A stretch of 13,406 nt of DNA from an uncultured Leptotrichiaceae bacterium (GTDB taxonomy: Bacteria; Fusobacteriota; Fusobacteriia; Fusobacteriales; Leptotrichiaceae): contig CALHVR010000114.1 in assembly GCA_938037005.1 (NCBI GenBank), positions 1 through 13,406 on the forward strand. Direction: 5' to 3'. Under the pieces are notes generated by a model. The model saw only the letters and a list, made by a program, of their open reading frames with translations, did not search any database and had not been told where the DNA came from. Shown here piece after piece: positions 1-6,537 of this stretch (the first letter of the stretch is position 1; the number at the start of each line of letters is the position of its first letter). Made by a program: the position numbers and the translations under genes.

Positions 1-1049
1 AATAAACTTATTAACCCATTTCCAAAAAATAAAATTATTGTCATTAATACTATTGAAATCCAAATACACATTTTTTTTGCTTTTTTTATTGTCCATTCAA
101 TTTTTTTATTATTTTTTTCACCTATACTATTTCCTATAAAAACACTATTCGCATTAGAGATTCCATCAAATATGTACGAAATTAAATATTGTATTTGAAA
201 TAATATAGAATTCGCTGCCAATACTACCGCTCCATACAAAGAACCTTGCTCCATAAAAATATTTGTTACTATCATAAGACAAATTGTCCTAATTACAAGA
301 TCTCCATTTACTTTTCCACTATTTTTCAATATTTTTAAATTAAAAATTTCACTTAATTTTAAATTTTTAATATTAGTTACAACTTTATATTCTTCTGATT
401 TTTTTCTTACAAAAATTATAGCGAACGACAATATAGTTGTGAAAATTTGAGCTATTAGAGTTGCATAAGCTACACCTTCCACTTTTAGATTTAGCTTATT
501 TACAAAATATATGTCTAATACAATATTTATCAAATTTGTTAAAAATTGTAATATTATACACTCTTTTATTTTTCTCCTACCCATTATCCAACCAAGAATA
601 GAATAATTTGTAAGAACAAACGGCGCTCCCCATATTAAAATTTTATAATATTTTTGCATATTTTCTAAAATCTCAGGAGTAGAATTATAAAAATGAGTTG
701 CACTCCAAAGTATTACATTTTGAAATAATAAAAATAATACTCCAATTACTATTGAAACGGTTATAGGTCTAAACAATGTCAAAGTTTGATCTTTTTTATC
801 TTTACTTCCATAAGCCATAGCCGAATAACCGGAAGTACTAACACGTAAAAATCCTAATATCCAATACATAGTATTAAAGATTGTTCCACCTAATGCTACA
901 CCACCGATATAAGATGGATTTGTTAATTGTCCTACCACTGCTGTATCAACCGATGCTAGAAGAGGTGTTGTCAATGTTGATAGTGTAAATCCTATAGCTA
1001 ATTTCAAATACTGTTTATTATAAAATTTTTCTATATTATTGTTAGCCAT
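1..1049 (-). CDS. MATE-family (DinF-like) multidrug/toxin efflux transporter, partial (C-terminus outside window)
   Basis: This reading frame starts with ATG at 1049 behind a GGAAG Shine-Dalgarno and stays open for 349 codons to the window edge, so the last ~90-100 residues of a typical ~440-450 residue MATE protein are missing. The N-terminus reads MANNNIEKFYNKQYLKLAIG, followed by ASVDTAVVGQL, the conserved first-helix region of MATE proteins with its acidic residue. Next come GGVALGGTIFNTMYWILGFLRVSTSG and AMAYGSKDKK. The FLRxSTSG element resembles the DinF subgroup. The rest is a series of hydrophobic helices separated by short basic loops such as MGRRKIKE and VRKKSEEYK. MATE proteins export drugs or metabolites across the inner membrane using Na+ or H+ gradients; the substrate here cannot be inferred. 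The gene lies just downstream of the importer-operon terminator. I see no convincing promoter of its own, so it may depend on read-through. Confidence 0.9.
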   Translation of the reverse strand, partial: MANNNIEKFYNKQYLKLAIGFTLSTLTTPLLASVDTAVVGQLTNPSYIGGVALGGTIFNTMYWILGFLRVSTSGYSAMAYGSKDKKDQTLTLFRPITVSIVIGVLFLLFQNVILWSATHFYNSTPEILENMQKYYKILIWGAPFVLTNYSILGWIMGRRKIKECIILQFLTNLINIVLDIYFVNKLNLKVEGVAYATLIAQIFTTILSFAIIFVRKKSEEYKVVTNIKNLKLSEIFNLKILKNSGKVNGDLVIRTICLMIVTNIFMEQGSLYGAVVLAANSILFQIQYLISYIFDGISNANSVFIGNSIGEKNNKKIEWTIKKAKKMCIWISIVLMTIILFFGNGLISL

Positions 1050-1072
1050 TATACTTCCTTTCTTTCTTTTTT

Positions 1073-1108
1073 AAAAAAAGTGATTGAGTCTAAACTTTAA
1101 TCACTTTT
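1073..1108 (-). terminator. intrinsic terminator of the ABC importer operon
   Basis: On the minus strand, a 10-bp perfect stem (AAAAGTGATT at 1108-1099 pairing with AATCACTTTT at 1085-1076) with a 13-nt loop is followed by a run of seven T (1079-1073). It begins 5 nt after the stop codon of the last ATPase gene and ends 24 nt before the MATE start codon, so it should end the operon and limit MATE read-through. Confidence 0.8.
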
Positions 1109-1113
1109 ATACT

Positions 1114-1896
1114 TTATTTAACTGGAAAAATAGCTTCTAATAACGCTTTTGTATACGAATGCTCTGCTTTTTGAGCAATATTTCCAGCTTCAATTATTTC
1201 TACAACATTTCCAACATTCATTACAGCTATTTTGTGTGCAAAACTATCTACTAAGGCAATATCATGACCTATAAATATTATAGTTATTCCTTTTTCTTTT
1301 TGTAATTTAATTAATAACTCTATTACATTTTTTTGAATTGACACATCTAACGCACTTGTAGCTTCATCACATATTAATATTTCTGGCTCTAACGATAATG
1401 CTCTTGCAATACCTAATCTTTGTCTTTGTCCTCCACTCATATTTTGTGGATATTTATGTATAAAATCTTCTGGTAAATCTACCATTTTCAATAATTCTTT
1501 TGCTTTTTCTTCCTTTTGTTTTTTTTCAAGTCTTTTATAATTCATTAAAGGTTCTGTCAAAATATCAAGTACTTTCATTTTTGGATTGAAAGCTGACCAA
1601 GGATCTTGAAAGACTATTTGAATATTTTGTCTATTTTCCCAAACTTCTTTAGGCGTAAAGTGTGTAATATTTCTTCCACGATAAAAAATTTCACCTTCTG
1701 TCGGTTTTTCTAAATCCATCAGCATTTTTACAAGCGTTGATTTTCCTGAACCTGACTCTCCAACAATTCCAAAAGTTTTACCTTTTTCTATCTTTAAATT
1801 AATATTATTACATGCAATAACTTTTTTCCCATTATCTTTTGGATAAATTTTAGTAAGATTTTTAACTTCCATTATTATTTCATTTTCATTAAACAA
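1114..1896 (-). CDS. ABC importer ATP-binding protein, NikE/DppF-type (TTG start)
   Basis: This is one of the two cytoplasmic ATPases powering the importer encoded upstream. The 260 residues contain a complete nucleotide-binding domain: Walker A GESGSGKST at 46-54, Q-loop Q97 in VFQDPWSAFNP, signature MSGGQRQR at 153-160, Walker B ILICDE at 173-178, D-loop SALD at 181-184 and H-loop H211. The FQDPxxxxNP region and overall length match the NikE/DppF/OppF group. The start is TTG at 1896, because a perfect AGGAGG (1910-1905) lies 8 nt upstream. The first in-frame ATG, at codon 9, has no such site. The gene overlaps the preceding ATPase gene by 8 nt and its Shine-Dalgarno lies inside that gene, so the two are probably translationally coupled. 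It is the last gene of the operon. Confidence 0.93.
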   Translation of the reverse strand: MFNENEIIMEVKNLTKIYPKDNGKKVIACNNINLKIEKGKTFGIVGESGSGKSTLVKMLMDLEKPTEGEIFYRGRNITHFTPKEVWENRQNIQIVFQDPWSAFNPKMKVLDILTEPLMNYKRLEKKQKEEKAKELLKMVDLPEDFIHKYPQNMSGGQRQRLGIARALSLEPEILICDEATSALDVSIQKNVIELLIKLQKEKGITIIFIGHDIALVDSFAHKIAVMNVGNVVEIIEAGNIAQKAEHSYTKALLEAIFPVK

Positions 1897-2674
1897 GTCT
1901 CTTACCTCCTATTTCCGGAACTGAATCTAATAATTTTTTTGTATACTCGCTTTTTGGATTTTTTATTACTTCATCTTTACTTCCAGCATCTACAATCTTT
2001 CCATTTTTCATAACGATTATTTTATCTGACATATACGCCGCAACCCCTAAATTATGAGTAACCATTAATATTGCTGTTTCACTATTTTTATTCAAATTTA
2101 TAATTTCCTTAACAATTTGAGCTTGAGTAATTACATCCAATGCACTTGTCGGTTCATCAGCTAGTATAATTTCTGGCTCAAATGTAAGTGCCATAGCTAT
2201 TCCAACTCTTTGTTTCATTCCTCCAGACAGTTGATGAACATAGCTTTTCATTATTATTTCTGGATCTTTTAGATTTACTTTTTCAAGTAATTCCATTGCT
2301 TTTTTTTCAGATGCCTCAGTTGTTAAATTTGAATGTGTTTGGATATATTCAATAAATTGTTTTCCTATTTTTCTTATTGGATTTAATGTTCCACCTGAAT
2401 CTTGTGAAATCATTGTTATTTTTTTCCCTCTAATTTTACGCCATTGTTGAATACTTTTATTTAATAAACTTTCATCATTATATATAATATCGCCGTTCAC
2501 AACTTTACCATCATTCGGAAGTAATCCCAATATAGCAGAAAGAACAGTAGATTTTCCACTACCGCTCTCTCCAACAATTGTTATTATTTCACCTTTTTTT
2601 AATGATAAAGAAAAATTTTCTACGACTGGTTTTTTATCTCCATATTGTATAGACAAATTCTTAATCTCTAACAT
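1889..2674 (-). CDS. ABC importer ATP-binding protein, NikD/DppD-type
   Basis: This is the second ATPase of the importer, 261 residues. Visible motifs are Walker A GESGSGKST at 35-43, Q-loop Q91 in ISQDSGGTLNP, signature LSGGMKQR at 149-156, Walker B IILADE at 169-174, SALD at 177-180 and H-loop H207. The C-terminal PKSEYTKKLLDSVP (240-253) is the short oligopeptide/nickel-transporter tail. The protein contains no cysteine at all, so the cysteine-rich C-terminal extension of many DppD/OppD proteins is absent; the length is close to NikD. The gene lies 40 nt after the binding-protein gene. Its only good Shine-Dalgarno (AGAGGAG, 2709-2703) is 28 nt from the ATG, with a perfect inverted repeat between them (separate entry). 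Substrate class (nickel or peptide) is inferred. Confidence 0.93.
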   Translation of the reverse strand: MLEIKNLSIQYGDKKPVVENFSLSLKKGEIITIVGESGSGKSTVLSAILGLLPNDGKVVNGDIIYNDESLLNKSIQQWRKIRGKKITMISQDSGGTLNPIRKIGKQFIEYIQTHSNLTTEASEKKAMELLEKVNLKDPEIIMKSYVHQLSGGMKQRVGIAMALTFEPEIILADEPTSALDVITQAQIVKEIINLNKNSETAILMVTHNLGVAAYMSDKIIVMKNGKIVDAGSKDEVIKNPKSEYTKKLLDSVPEIGGKRLV

Positions 2675-2709
2675 ATTTTATATACTAAAATATTTAGTAT
2701 ATCTCCTCT
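2675..2709 (-). promoter_or_regulatory. hairpin-bridged ribosome binding site of the NikD-like ATPase gene
   Basis: Reading the minus strand: AGAGGAG (2709-2703), then immediately a perfect 10-bp inverted repeat (ATATACTAAA 2702-2693, loop TAT, TTTAGTATAT 2689-2680), then AAAAT and the ATG at 2674. If the repeat folds, the Shine-Dalgarno-to-ATG distance falls from 28 nt to an effective 5 nt. Split sites of this kind are, as I recall, known from phage T4 genes 25 and 38. Alternatively the hairpin could protect the 3' end of the binding-protein message, giving more binding protein than ATPase, or the palindrome could be a DNA operator. Confidence 0.6.
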
Positions 2710-2714
2710 CATAA

Positions 2715-4274
2715 TTAATTTTTAGCTACATCTTTTGTTATCCAGTAATAATCCATTGGGTACATTTTTAATCCTGTTACAATTTTATTACTGTATAAGA
2801 AAGTTGTTTCATATCCAAAGAATAATGTTGCAGCATCGTCCATAATATATTGTTGAATTTTTATAATATCTGCTTTTCTTTGTGCTTTATCAAATTGATT
2901 CCCTAACCCATCAATCAATTTATCAACTTCTGGATTAGAATATTTAGCTTGATTAGTAATTTCTTTTGAATGCCAGTTTTGTCTTAAGAATGTTTCTGGA
3001 TCTCCAGTATTTGCTGCTAATACATTCCAAATTAATAAATCGAATTTCCCTGCATCTCTCATTGTTAATAATGTTTCATAACTTACTGGGTTTAATGTTA
3101 TTTTTACTCCTAAATTTTTCATATCAGCTTGAAGTGCTTGAGCATAAACTCCTAATTCTTCTCTACTTGTATAAATTACAAAATTTAAGTCTAATTTAGA
3201 ACCATCAGGTTTTTCAACAAATCCATCTCCATCAACATCTTTATAACCTGCATCTACCAATAATTTTTTCGCTCTTTCAGGATTATAAGCATTTTCATCT
3301 TTTAATTGATCAAATCCATAATCTAATGTCGGTGGAACTGGTGCTTTCCCTGCTGAAGCTCCTCCGTGTAATAAGTTTTGTGTATAACTTTCTCTATTTG
3401 CTCCACTTATTAAAACTTGTCTTAAAACTTTATCTTTCAATGCTCCTGTCTCATTCATGAAAGCATATGTATTTCTTAAAGATTTTAAACTTTGAGTTTC
3501 AATATTTTTATCTCCTTCAAAATCAGCTTGATTTCCTACTTTTAAATTATACGCAACATCAATTTCTCCTGATTTTAACGCTAAAGCTCTAGTGTTTTGA
3601 TCATTTATATCTTTAAATGTTACTTTTGCTAATTTAGCTTTTCCATCCCAATAATTTTCATTTCTTACAACTACTGTATATTCTCCTGGTTTAAATTCTT
3701 GAACTACAAATGGTCCAGTAGCTATAGGTCCTTTTTGTGCAAATTCTTCTGTGTTAGCAGTTGTATCTACTATTAAGAACATCGGATCAGCTAAAATTTC
3801 AGGTAAAATAGCTACAGGCTTTTCTGTTTTTATTGTTAAATTTTGTCCATCAGCTACTATACTTTTATATTTAAAATATCCTTTTGCTTTACCATTTTTT
3901 TCAAACACTCTTTCTAGTGAAGTTTTAACTCTTTCAGCAGTTAAAGGTGTTCCATTTGAAAATTTAACATTATCTCTTATTTTGAATGTCCATTCTAATT
4001 TATCATTACTTAATGTCCAACTTTCAGCTAGTAAAGGTTGTAATTCACCTTTTTCTCCAAATTTTGTTAATCCTTCCCCTACTCCATAACGAGTAATTAC
4101 CCATGCGAAATATTGATCTGTGGGCTCTAAAGTATCTGCAAATGATGTCACTCCTACAACTAATTCATCTTTTGGAGTGCTACTTACAGTTCCACCATCT
4201 TTACTTCCGCCACATGCTACTACTAAAGCTAATAACATACTAAATAAAACTAATAATTTACTCTTTTTTAACAT
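2715..4274 (-). CDS. ABC importer substrate-binding lipoprotein, SBP family 5 (nickel/peptide class)
   Basis: This 519-residue family 5 solute-binding protein captures substrate outside the membrane and delivers it to the two permeases. The N-terminus is a lipoprotein signal: MLKKSK, a hydrophobic stretch, then lipobox LVVAC with Cys21 as the lipidated residue and a GGSKDGG linker. The family hallmark AESWTLSNDKLEWTFKIRD, continuing to KFSNGTPLTAERV, spans about 83-116. KGPIATGPFVV (181-191), NENYWDG (205-211) and NPERAKKLLVDAGY (331-344) are further family 5 features. DVDGDGFVEKPDG (346-358) looks like a surface metal-loop insert. H435 might correspond to the ligand-contacting histidine of nickel-binding NikA, but this was not aligned. 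The start is supported by AAGGAG 8 nt before the ATG. It lies 25 nt after the NikC-like gene. Nickel or metallophore substrate is plausible; a peptide is possible. Confidence 0.9.
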   Translation of the reverse strand: MLKKSKLLVLFSMLLALVVACGGSKDGGTVSSTPKDELVVGVTSFADTLEPTDQYFAWVITRYGVGEGLTKFGEKGELQPLLAESWTLSNDKLEWTFKIRDNVKFSNGTPLTAERVKTSLERVFEKNGKAKGYFKYKSIVADGQNLTIKTEKPVAILPEILADPMFLIVDTTANTEEFAQKGPIATGPFVVQEFKPGEYTVVVRNENYWDGKAKLAKVTFKDINDQNTRALALKSGEIDVAYNLKVGNQADFEGDKNIETQSLKSLRNTYAFMNETGALKDKVLRQVLISGANRESYTQNLLHGGASAGKAPVPPTLDYGFDQLKDENAYNPERAKKLLVDAGYKDVDGDGFVEKPDGSKLDLNFVIYTSREELGVYAQALQADMKNLGVKITLNPVSYETLLTMRDAGKFDLLIWNVLAANTGDPETFLRQNWHSKEITNQAKYSNPEVDKLIDGLGNQFDKAQRKADIIKIQQYIMDDAATLFFGYETTFLYSNKIVTGLKMYPMDYYWITKDVAKN

Positions 4275-4299
4275 TTTCTAAACTCCTTTTTATATATTT

Positions 4300-5139
4300 T
4301 TATTTTTCATCAATTAAATCTCTTACACTATCCCCAAGCATATTAAATATTACAACTACAATAACTATAGCAATACCTGGATACATCATAATCCAAGGCG
4401 CTTTAGCTAAGTAAGTTCTACCTTCATTTAACATAGCTCCCCATTCCGGAATAGGTGGCTGTGCTCCAAATCCTAAAAATGATAACGTTGCCACTTCTAA
4501 CATTAATATTCCTAAATCTGAAACTGCGGTAACTATCATAGAAGTTATCATATTCGGAATGATATATTTTAATAATATTTTAAAATCTTTTGTTCCTGTT
4601 ACTTTTGCTGCTTCAACATATAATTCTTGTTTAACTTTTATAACCATACTTCTTGATAATCTTGCATATTTTGTCCAAGCTACAGAAGATATTGCTATAA
4701 TAGCATTTGACACACTTGGTCCTAGTAAACCTGCAATTGCAATTGCCAATATAAGTCCTGGAAATGCAATCATCATATCTCCAATCCTCATAATTATCAT
4801 ATCTACTATTCCTCCAAAATATCCAGCTATTACTCCTAAAAATGTTCCAACAATAAATATTGTTGCAACTAAAATTAATGTAATAAATAACGAATATCTT
4901 GACCCATAAATTACTCTTGAAAACAAATCTCTTCCTAATATATCTGTCCCAAATATATGTTCTGCTGATGGTTTTTGTAAACTTTTCCCCATTTCAGCTA
5001 AAAACGGATCTTTTGGAACAATATATGGTGCTAAAACAGCTACAACAACAACTAATATCGCTAATATCAAAAATGTTATTAATTGTATTTTTTTTACATT
5101 TTTTTTACATTTTTTTACAAGGCTTTTTGCTTTATCCAA
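4300..5139 (-). CDS. nikC: ABC importer permease, NikC/DppC-type (TTG start)
   Basis: This inner-membrane subunit of 279 residues forms the translocation pore with the NikB-like protein. Family features in order: a first hydrophobic helix (~19-40), HIFGTDILGRDLFSRVIYG (61-79), a cytoplasmic EAA loop YVEAAKVTGTKDFKILLKYI (174-193) that docks to the ATPases, SFLGFGAQPPIPEWGAML (220-237), and the C-terminal FNMLGDSVRDLID. The stretch AWTKYARLSRSMVIKVKQ matches what I recall of E. coli NikC better than DppC. The start is TTG at 5139, directly abutting the upstream stop codon (TAG, 5142-5140). GAGGAGG lies 8 nt before it. The next methionine is residue 50, which would delete the first helix, so TTG is required. 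Nickel specificity is inferred from resemblance only. Confidence 0.88.
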   Translation of the reverse strand: MDKAKSLVKKCKKNVKKIQLITFLILAILVVVVAVLAPYIVPKDPFLAEMGKSLQKPSAEHIFGTDILGRDLFSRVIYGSRYSLFITLILVATIFIVGTFLGVIAGYFGGIVDMIIMRIGDMMIAFPGLILAIAIAGLLGPSVSNAIIAISSVAWTKYARLSRSMVIKVKQELYVEAAKVTGTKDFKILLKYIIPNMITSMIVTAVSDLGILMLEVATLSFLGFGAQPPIPEWGAMLNEGRTYLAKAPWIMMYPGIAIVIVVVIFNMLGDSVRDLIDEK

Positions 5140-6090
5140 CTAAACAACCTCCTCTATTCTCGCATCTAAATATTTATATGACAAATCAACCGTAATATTT
5201 ACTAATAAATATAAAAATGCAATTATTAATACATAAGCTTGTATCAAAGGATAATCTCTATGCCCAATAGCTTTGACTGCCATACTTCCCATTCCAGGGT
5301 AATTATAAACTATTTCAACTACAGCTGTCCCACCTAAAAGTGCTCCCAATGATAAACCTAACAAGGTAACTAAAGGCAACATTCCATTTGGCAATACGTG
5401 TTTCCATAAAATGTCTTTTTCTCTTATTCCACGCATTCTAGCTCCATTAACATAACTTTTCCCTAATTCTTCAATAAAAATATGTCTTATTTGTCTTGTA
5501 TATCTCGCCGACATTGATATTGCTATTGTTAAAGCTGGCAAAATCATAGATTTTAAATCTGTTTTTCCTCCTGAAACTGCAACCCATTTAAGCGAAACAC
5601 CAAAGATAATTAAGAATATTAATCCTGTCCAAAAACTCGGTACCGACATTCCAAAAAACGTTAATCCTCTTACTAAATAATCTTGCCATTTATCTTTTTT
5701 TACTGCCGCTAAAATCCCTAATGGAAATGATATTATACACATAAATAATAAAGATAATAACGATAATGATAATGTTGGAATAAATGCACTTTGAATTTTA
5801 GCTATTACTGGTATTCTAAGCGAATAAGATTTTCCAAAATCTCCATGTAATAATAAATTTGATAACCATCTCCAATATTGAACATAGAATGGTTGATCTA
5901 ATCCTAACTCATGTCTAGTTTGAGCTAGTAATTCAGGTGTCGGAAGTTGTCCACATTCTGTTAACATTATTTCAGCTGCATCACCAGGTGAAATATAAAT
6001 TAAACAAAATGTAAAAAAGCTAATTCCGAATAATACTATTATTATTTGTAATAAGTATTTCAGCATTTTCTTTTTTTTCTCTTCTTTCAT
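5140..6090 (-). CDS. nikB: ABC importer permease, NikB/DppB-type
   Basis: This is the first gene of the operon, a 316-residue inner-membrane permease. It begins with a basic MKEEKKKKMLKYLLQ segment and a signal-anchor-like helix (~11-33). These are followed by ISPGDAAEIM (33-42), the loop ELGLDQPFYVQYWRWL (61-76) and GDFGKSYS (83-90), all typical of this family. The EAA-type ATPase-contact loop is YVNGARMRGIREKDILWKHV (213-232). The end carries AVVEIVYNYPGMGSMAVKAI (256-275) and RDYPLIQAYVL. The PGDAAEIMLTECG stretch resembles permeases annotated as nickel transporters, from memory. The ATG at 6090 lacks an adjacent Shine-Dalgarno; AAAGGAG is 43 nt away across an inverted repeat and an 11-codon mini-ORF (separate entries). 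ATG at codon 9 (6066) is a weaker alternative start. Confidence 0.88.
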   Translation of the reverse strand: MKEEKKKKMLKYLLQIIIVLFGISFFTFCLIYISPGDAAEIMLTECGQLPTPELLAQTRHELGLDQPFYVQYWRWLSNLLLHGDFGKSYSLRIPVIAKIQSAFIPTLSLSLLSLLFMCIISFPLGILAAVKKDKWQDYLVRGLTFFGMSVPSFWTGLIFLIIFGVSLKWVAVSGGKTDLKSMILPALTIAISMSARYTRQIRHIFIEELGKSYVNGARMRGIREKDILWKHVLPNGMLPLVTLLGLSLGALLGGTAVVEIVYNYPGMGSMAVKAIGHRDYPLIQAYVLIIAFLYLLVNITVDLSYKYLDARIEEVV

Positions 6091-6140
6091 CTTTTTAGTA
6101 TAAGTTTATACTAATTTTATATAAGCTCATACTCTCCTTT
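6091..6140 (-). promoter_or_regulatory. hairpin-bridged ribosome binding site / leader of the NikB-like gene
   Basis: Minus strand: AAAGGAG (6140-6134) is followed at once by AGTATGAGCTTAT (6133-6121), an 11-nt loop, then ATAAACTTATACT (6109-6097), AAAAAG and the ATG at 6090. The two 13-nt arms pair at 12 positions (one G·U, one C·A mismatch), which would bring the Shine-Dalgarno to an effective 6 nt from the ATG. A competing, locally perfect palindrome TTAGTATAA-N2-TTATACTAA (6095-6114 on the plus strand) uses part of the same bases. TATAAG-N3-ATACT also occurs twice with 21-bp phasing (6099-6112, 6120-6133), so a DNA-binding site is an alternative reading. Confidence 0.5.
6095..6130 (-). 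CDS. possible 11-codon leader peptide upstream of nikB-like gene
   Basis: ATG at 6130 opens a frame reading MSLYKISINLY and stops with TAA at 6097-6095, only 4 nt before the permease start codon. AAAGGAG ends 3 nt upstream of this ATG, which is short but usable. Translation of it would melt the bridging hairpin and could deliver terminating ribosomes to the permease ATG. It may equally be a chance frame inside a structured leader. There is no obvious run of one amino acid pointing to classical attenuation. Confidence 0.25.
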   Translation of the reverse strand: MSLYKISINLY

Positions 6141-6160
6141 CATTAAATATCAAATTAAAG

Positions 6161-6181
6161 TTTGGGAGAACAAATCCCAAA
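6161..6181. promoter_or_regulatory. candidate operator palindrome over the importer-operon transcription start
   Basis: A perfect inverted repeat, TTTGGGA-N7-TCCCAAA, begins 3 bp after the -10 box of the operon promoter and covers the expected +1 (~6177). GC-containing symmetric arms in a region otherwise almost pure A/T suggest a binding site for a dimeric repressor. I do not recognise the motif as NikR, Fur, MntR or CcpA. If transcription starts upstream of it, it could instead be a 5'-UTR hairpin. Confidence 0.5.
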
Positions 6182-6183
6182 AT

Positions 6184-6212
6184 ATTTTACCTTTTTTTTA
6201 TTATTTTGTCAA
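6184..6212 (-). promoter_or_regulatory. sigma70-type promoter of the ABC importer operon
   Basis: On the minus strand there is a consensus -35 TTGACA (6212-6207), a 17-bp spacer and -10 TAAAAT (6189-6184). The predicted start is near 6177, giving an ~87-nt leader before the NikB-like gene. It faces leftward and is isolated from the upstream tRNA operon by the terminator at 6403-6436. Confidence 0.8.
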
Positions 6213-6402
6213 TCAAATTTTTTGAATATTTGATAAAATTTAATTTGTATTTTATATAATTTTTTTCAAACTATAATATAAGTCAAAACATTTTTTCTAA
6301 CATATTTATATAATCTTTAAGTAAAAATAATTTCCTAAATTTTAATAATTTTTACTTTGTATACCTTTCCATATATGAAATTATTTTAATTTTATCATTT
6401 TC
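6213..6402. other. AT-rich intergenic spacer between importer promoter and tRNA terminator
   Basis: This spacer is almost pure A/T with no credible gene. It contains one imperfect inverted repeat (6319-6332 against 6344-6357, 14-nt arms with a single mismatch, 11-nt spacer). That could be an AT-only hairpin or an upstream regulatory site, but such repeats arise easily at this composition. TTGACT-like and TATAAAAT-like hexamers occur on the minus strand (~6235-6290) without a proper 16-18 bp pairing. Confidence 0.5.
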
Positions 6403-6436
6403 AAAAAAAAAAAAAAAACACCTCTAAAAGTGTTTT
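6403..6436 (-). terminator. strong intrinsic terminator of the tRNA operon
   Basis: Minus strand: a stem AAAACACTT / AGGTGTTTT (9 bp, one G·U) with loop TTAG is followed by an uninterrupted run of 16 T (plus-strand A run 6403-6418, part of which also pairs in the stem). It lies about 20 nt after the tRNA-Phe 3' end and isolates the tRNA unit from the importer promoter. Confidence 0.88.
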
Positions 6437-6455
6437 AAAATATATTATAAAGAAA

Positions 6456-6531
6456 TGGTGCCCAGACGCGGAATCGAACCACGGACACAGGGATTTTCAG
6501 TCCCTTGCTCTACCGACTGAGCTATCTGGGC
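6456..6531 (-). tRNA. tRNA-Phe (anticodon GAA)
   Basis: This is a 76-nt cloverleaf with encoded CCA. The acceptor pairs are GCCCAGA with TCTGGGC, the discriminator is A, the D-arm region is AGCTCAGTCGGTAGAGC, the anticodon loop is CTGAAAA flanked by GGGA-type stems, and the T-arm contains GGTTCGATTCC. The GAA anticodon reads UUC/UUU. It is the second gene of a two-tRNA transcript. Confidence 0.97.
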
Positions 6532-6537
6532 ATAAAA

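Noticed and set aside
2966..4089. Plus-strand open frames inside the binding-protein gene
   Set aside because: They are antisense to a clear family 5 binding protein, have no ribosome sites and show low-complexity Leu/Ser-rich translations. The same holds for plus-strand frames inside nikC, mazG-like, gpmI and DUF2974 genes.
6319..6357. AT-only inverted repeat as a terminator or operator
   Set aside because: The arms are nearly all A/T with one mismatch; at this base composition such repeats are expected by chance and no function is supported.
6134..6402. Known metal riboswitch (NiCo or Mn type) before the importer operon
   Set aside because: The leader after the predicted start is short and almost GC-free; no conserved four-way junction or known motif is seen.
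6403..6418. 16-nt A run as a phase-variation tract
   Set aside because: It lies outside any coding sequence and is explained as the T tract of the tRNA terminator on the minus strand.
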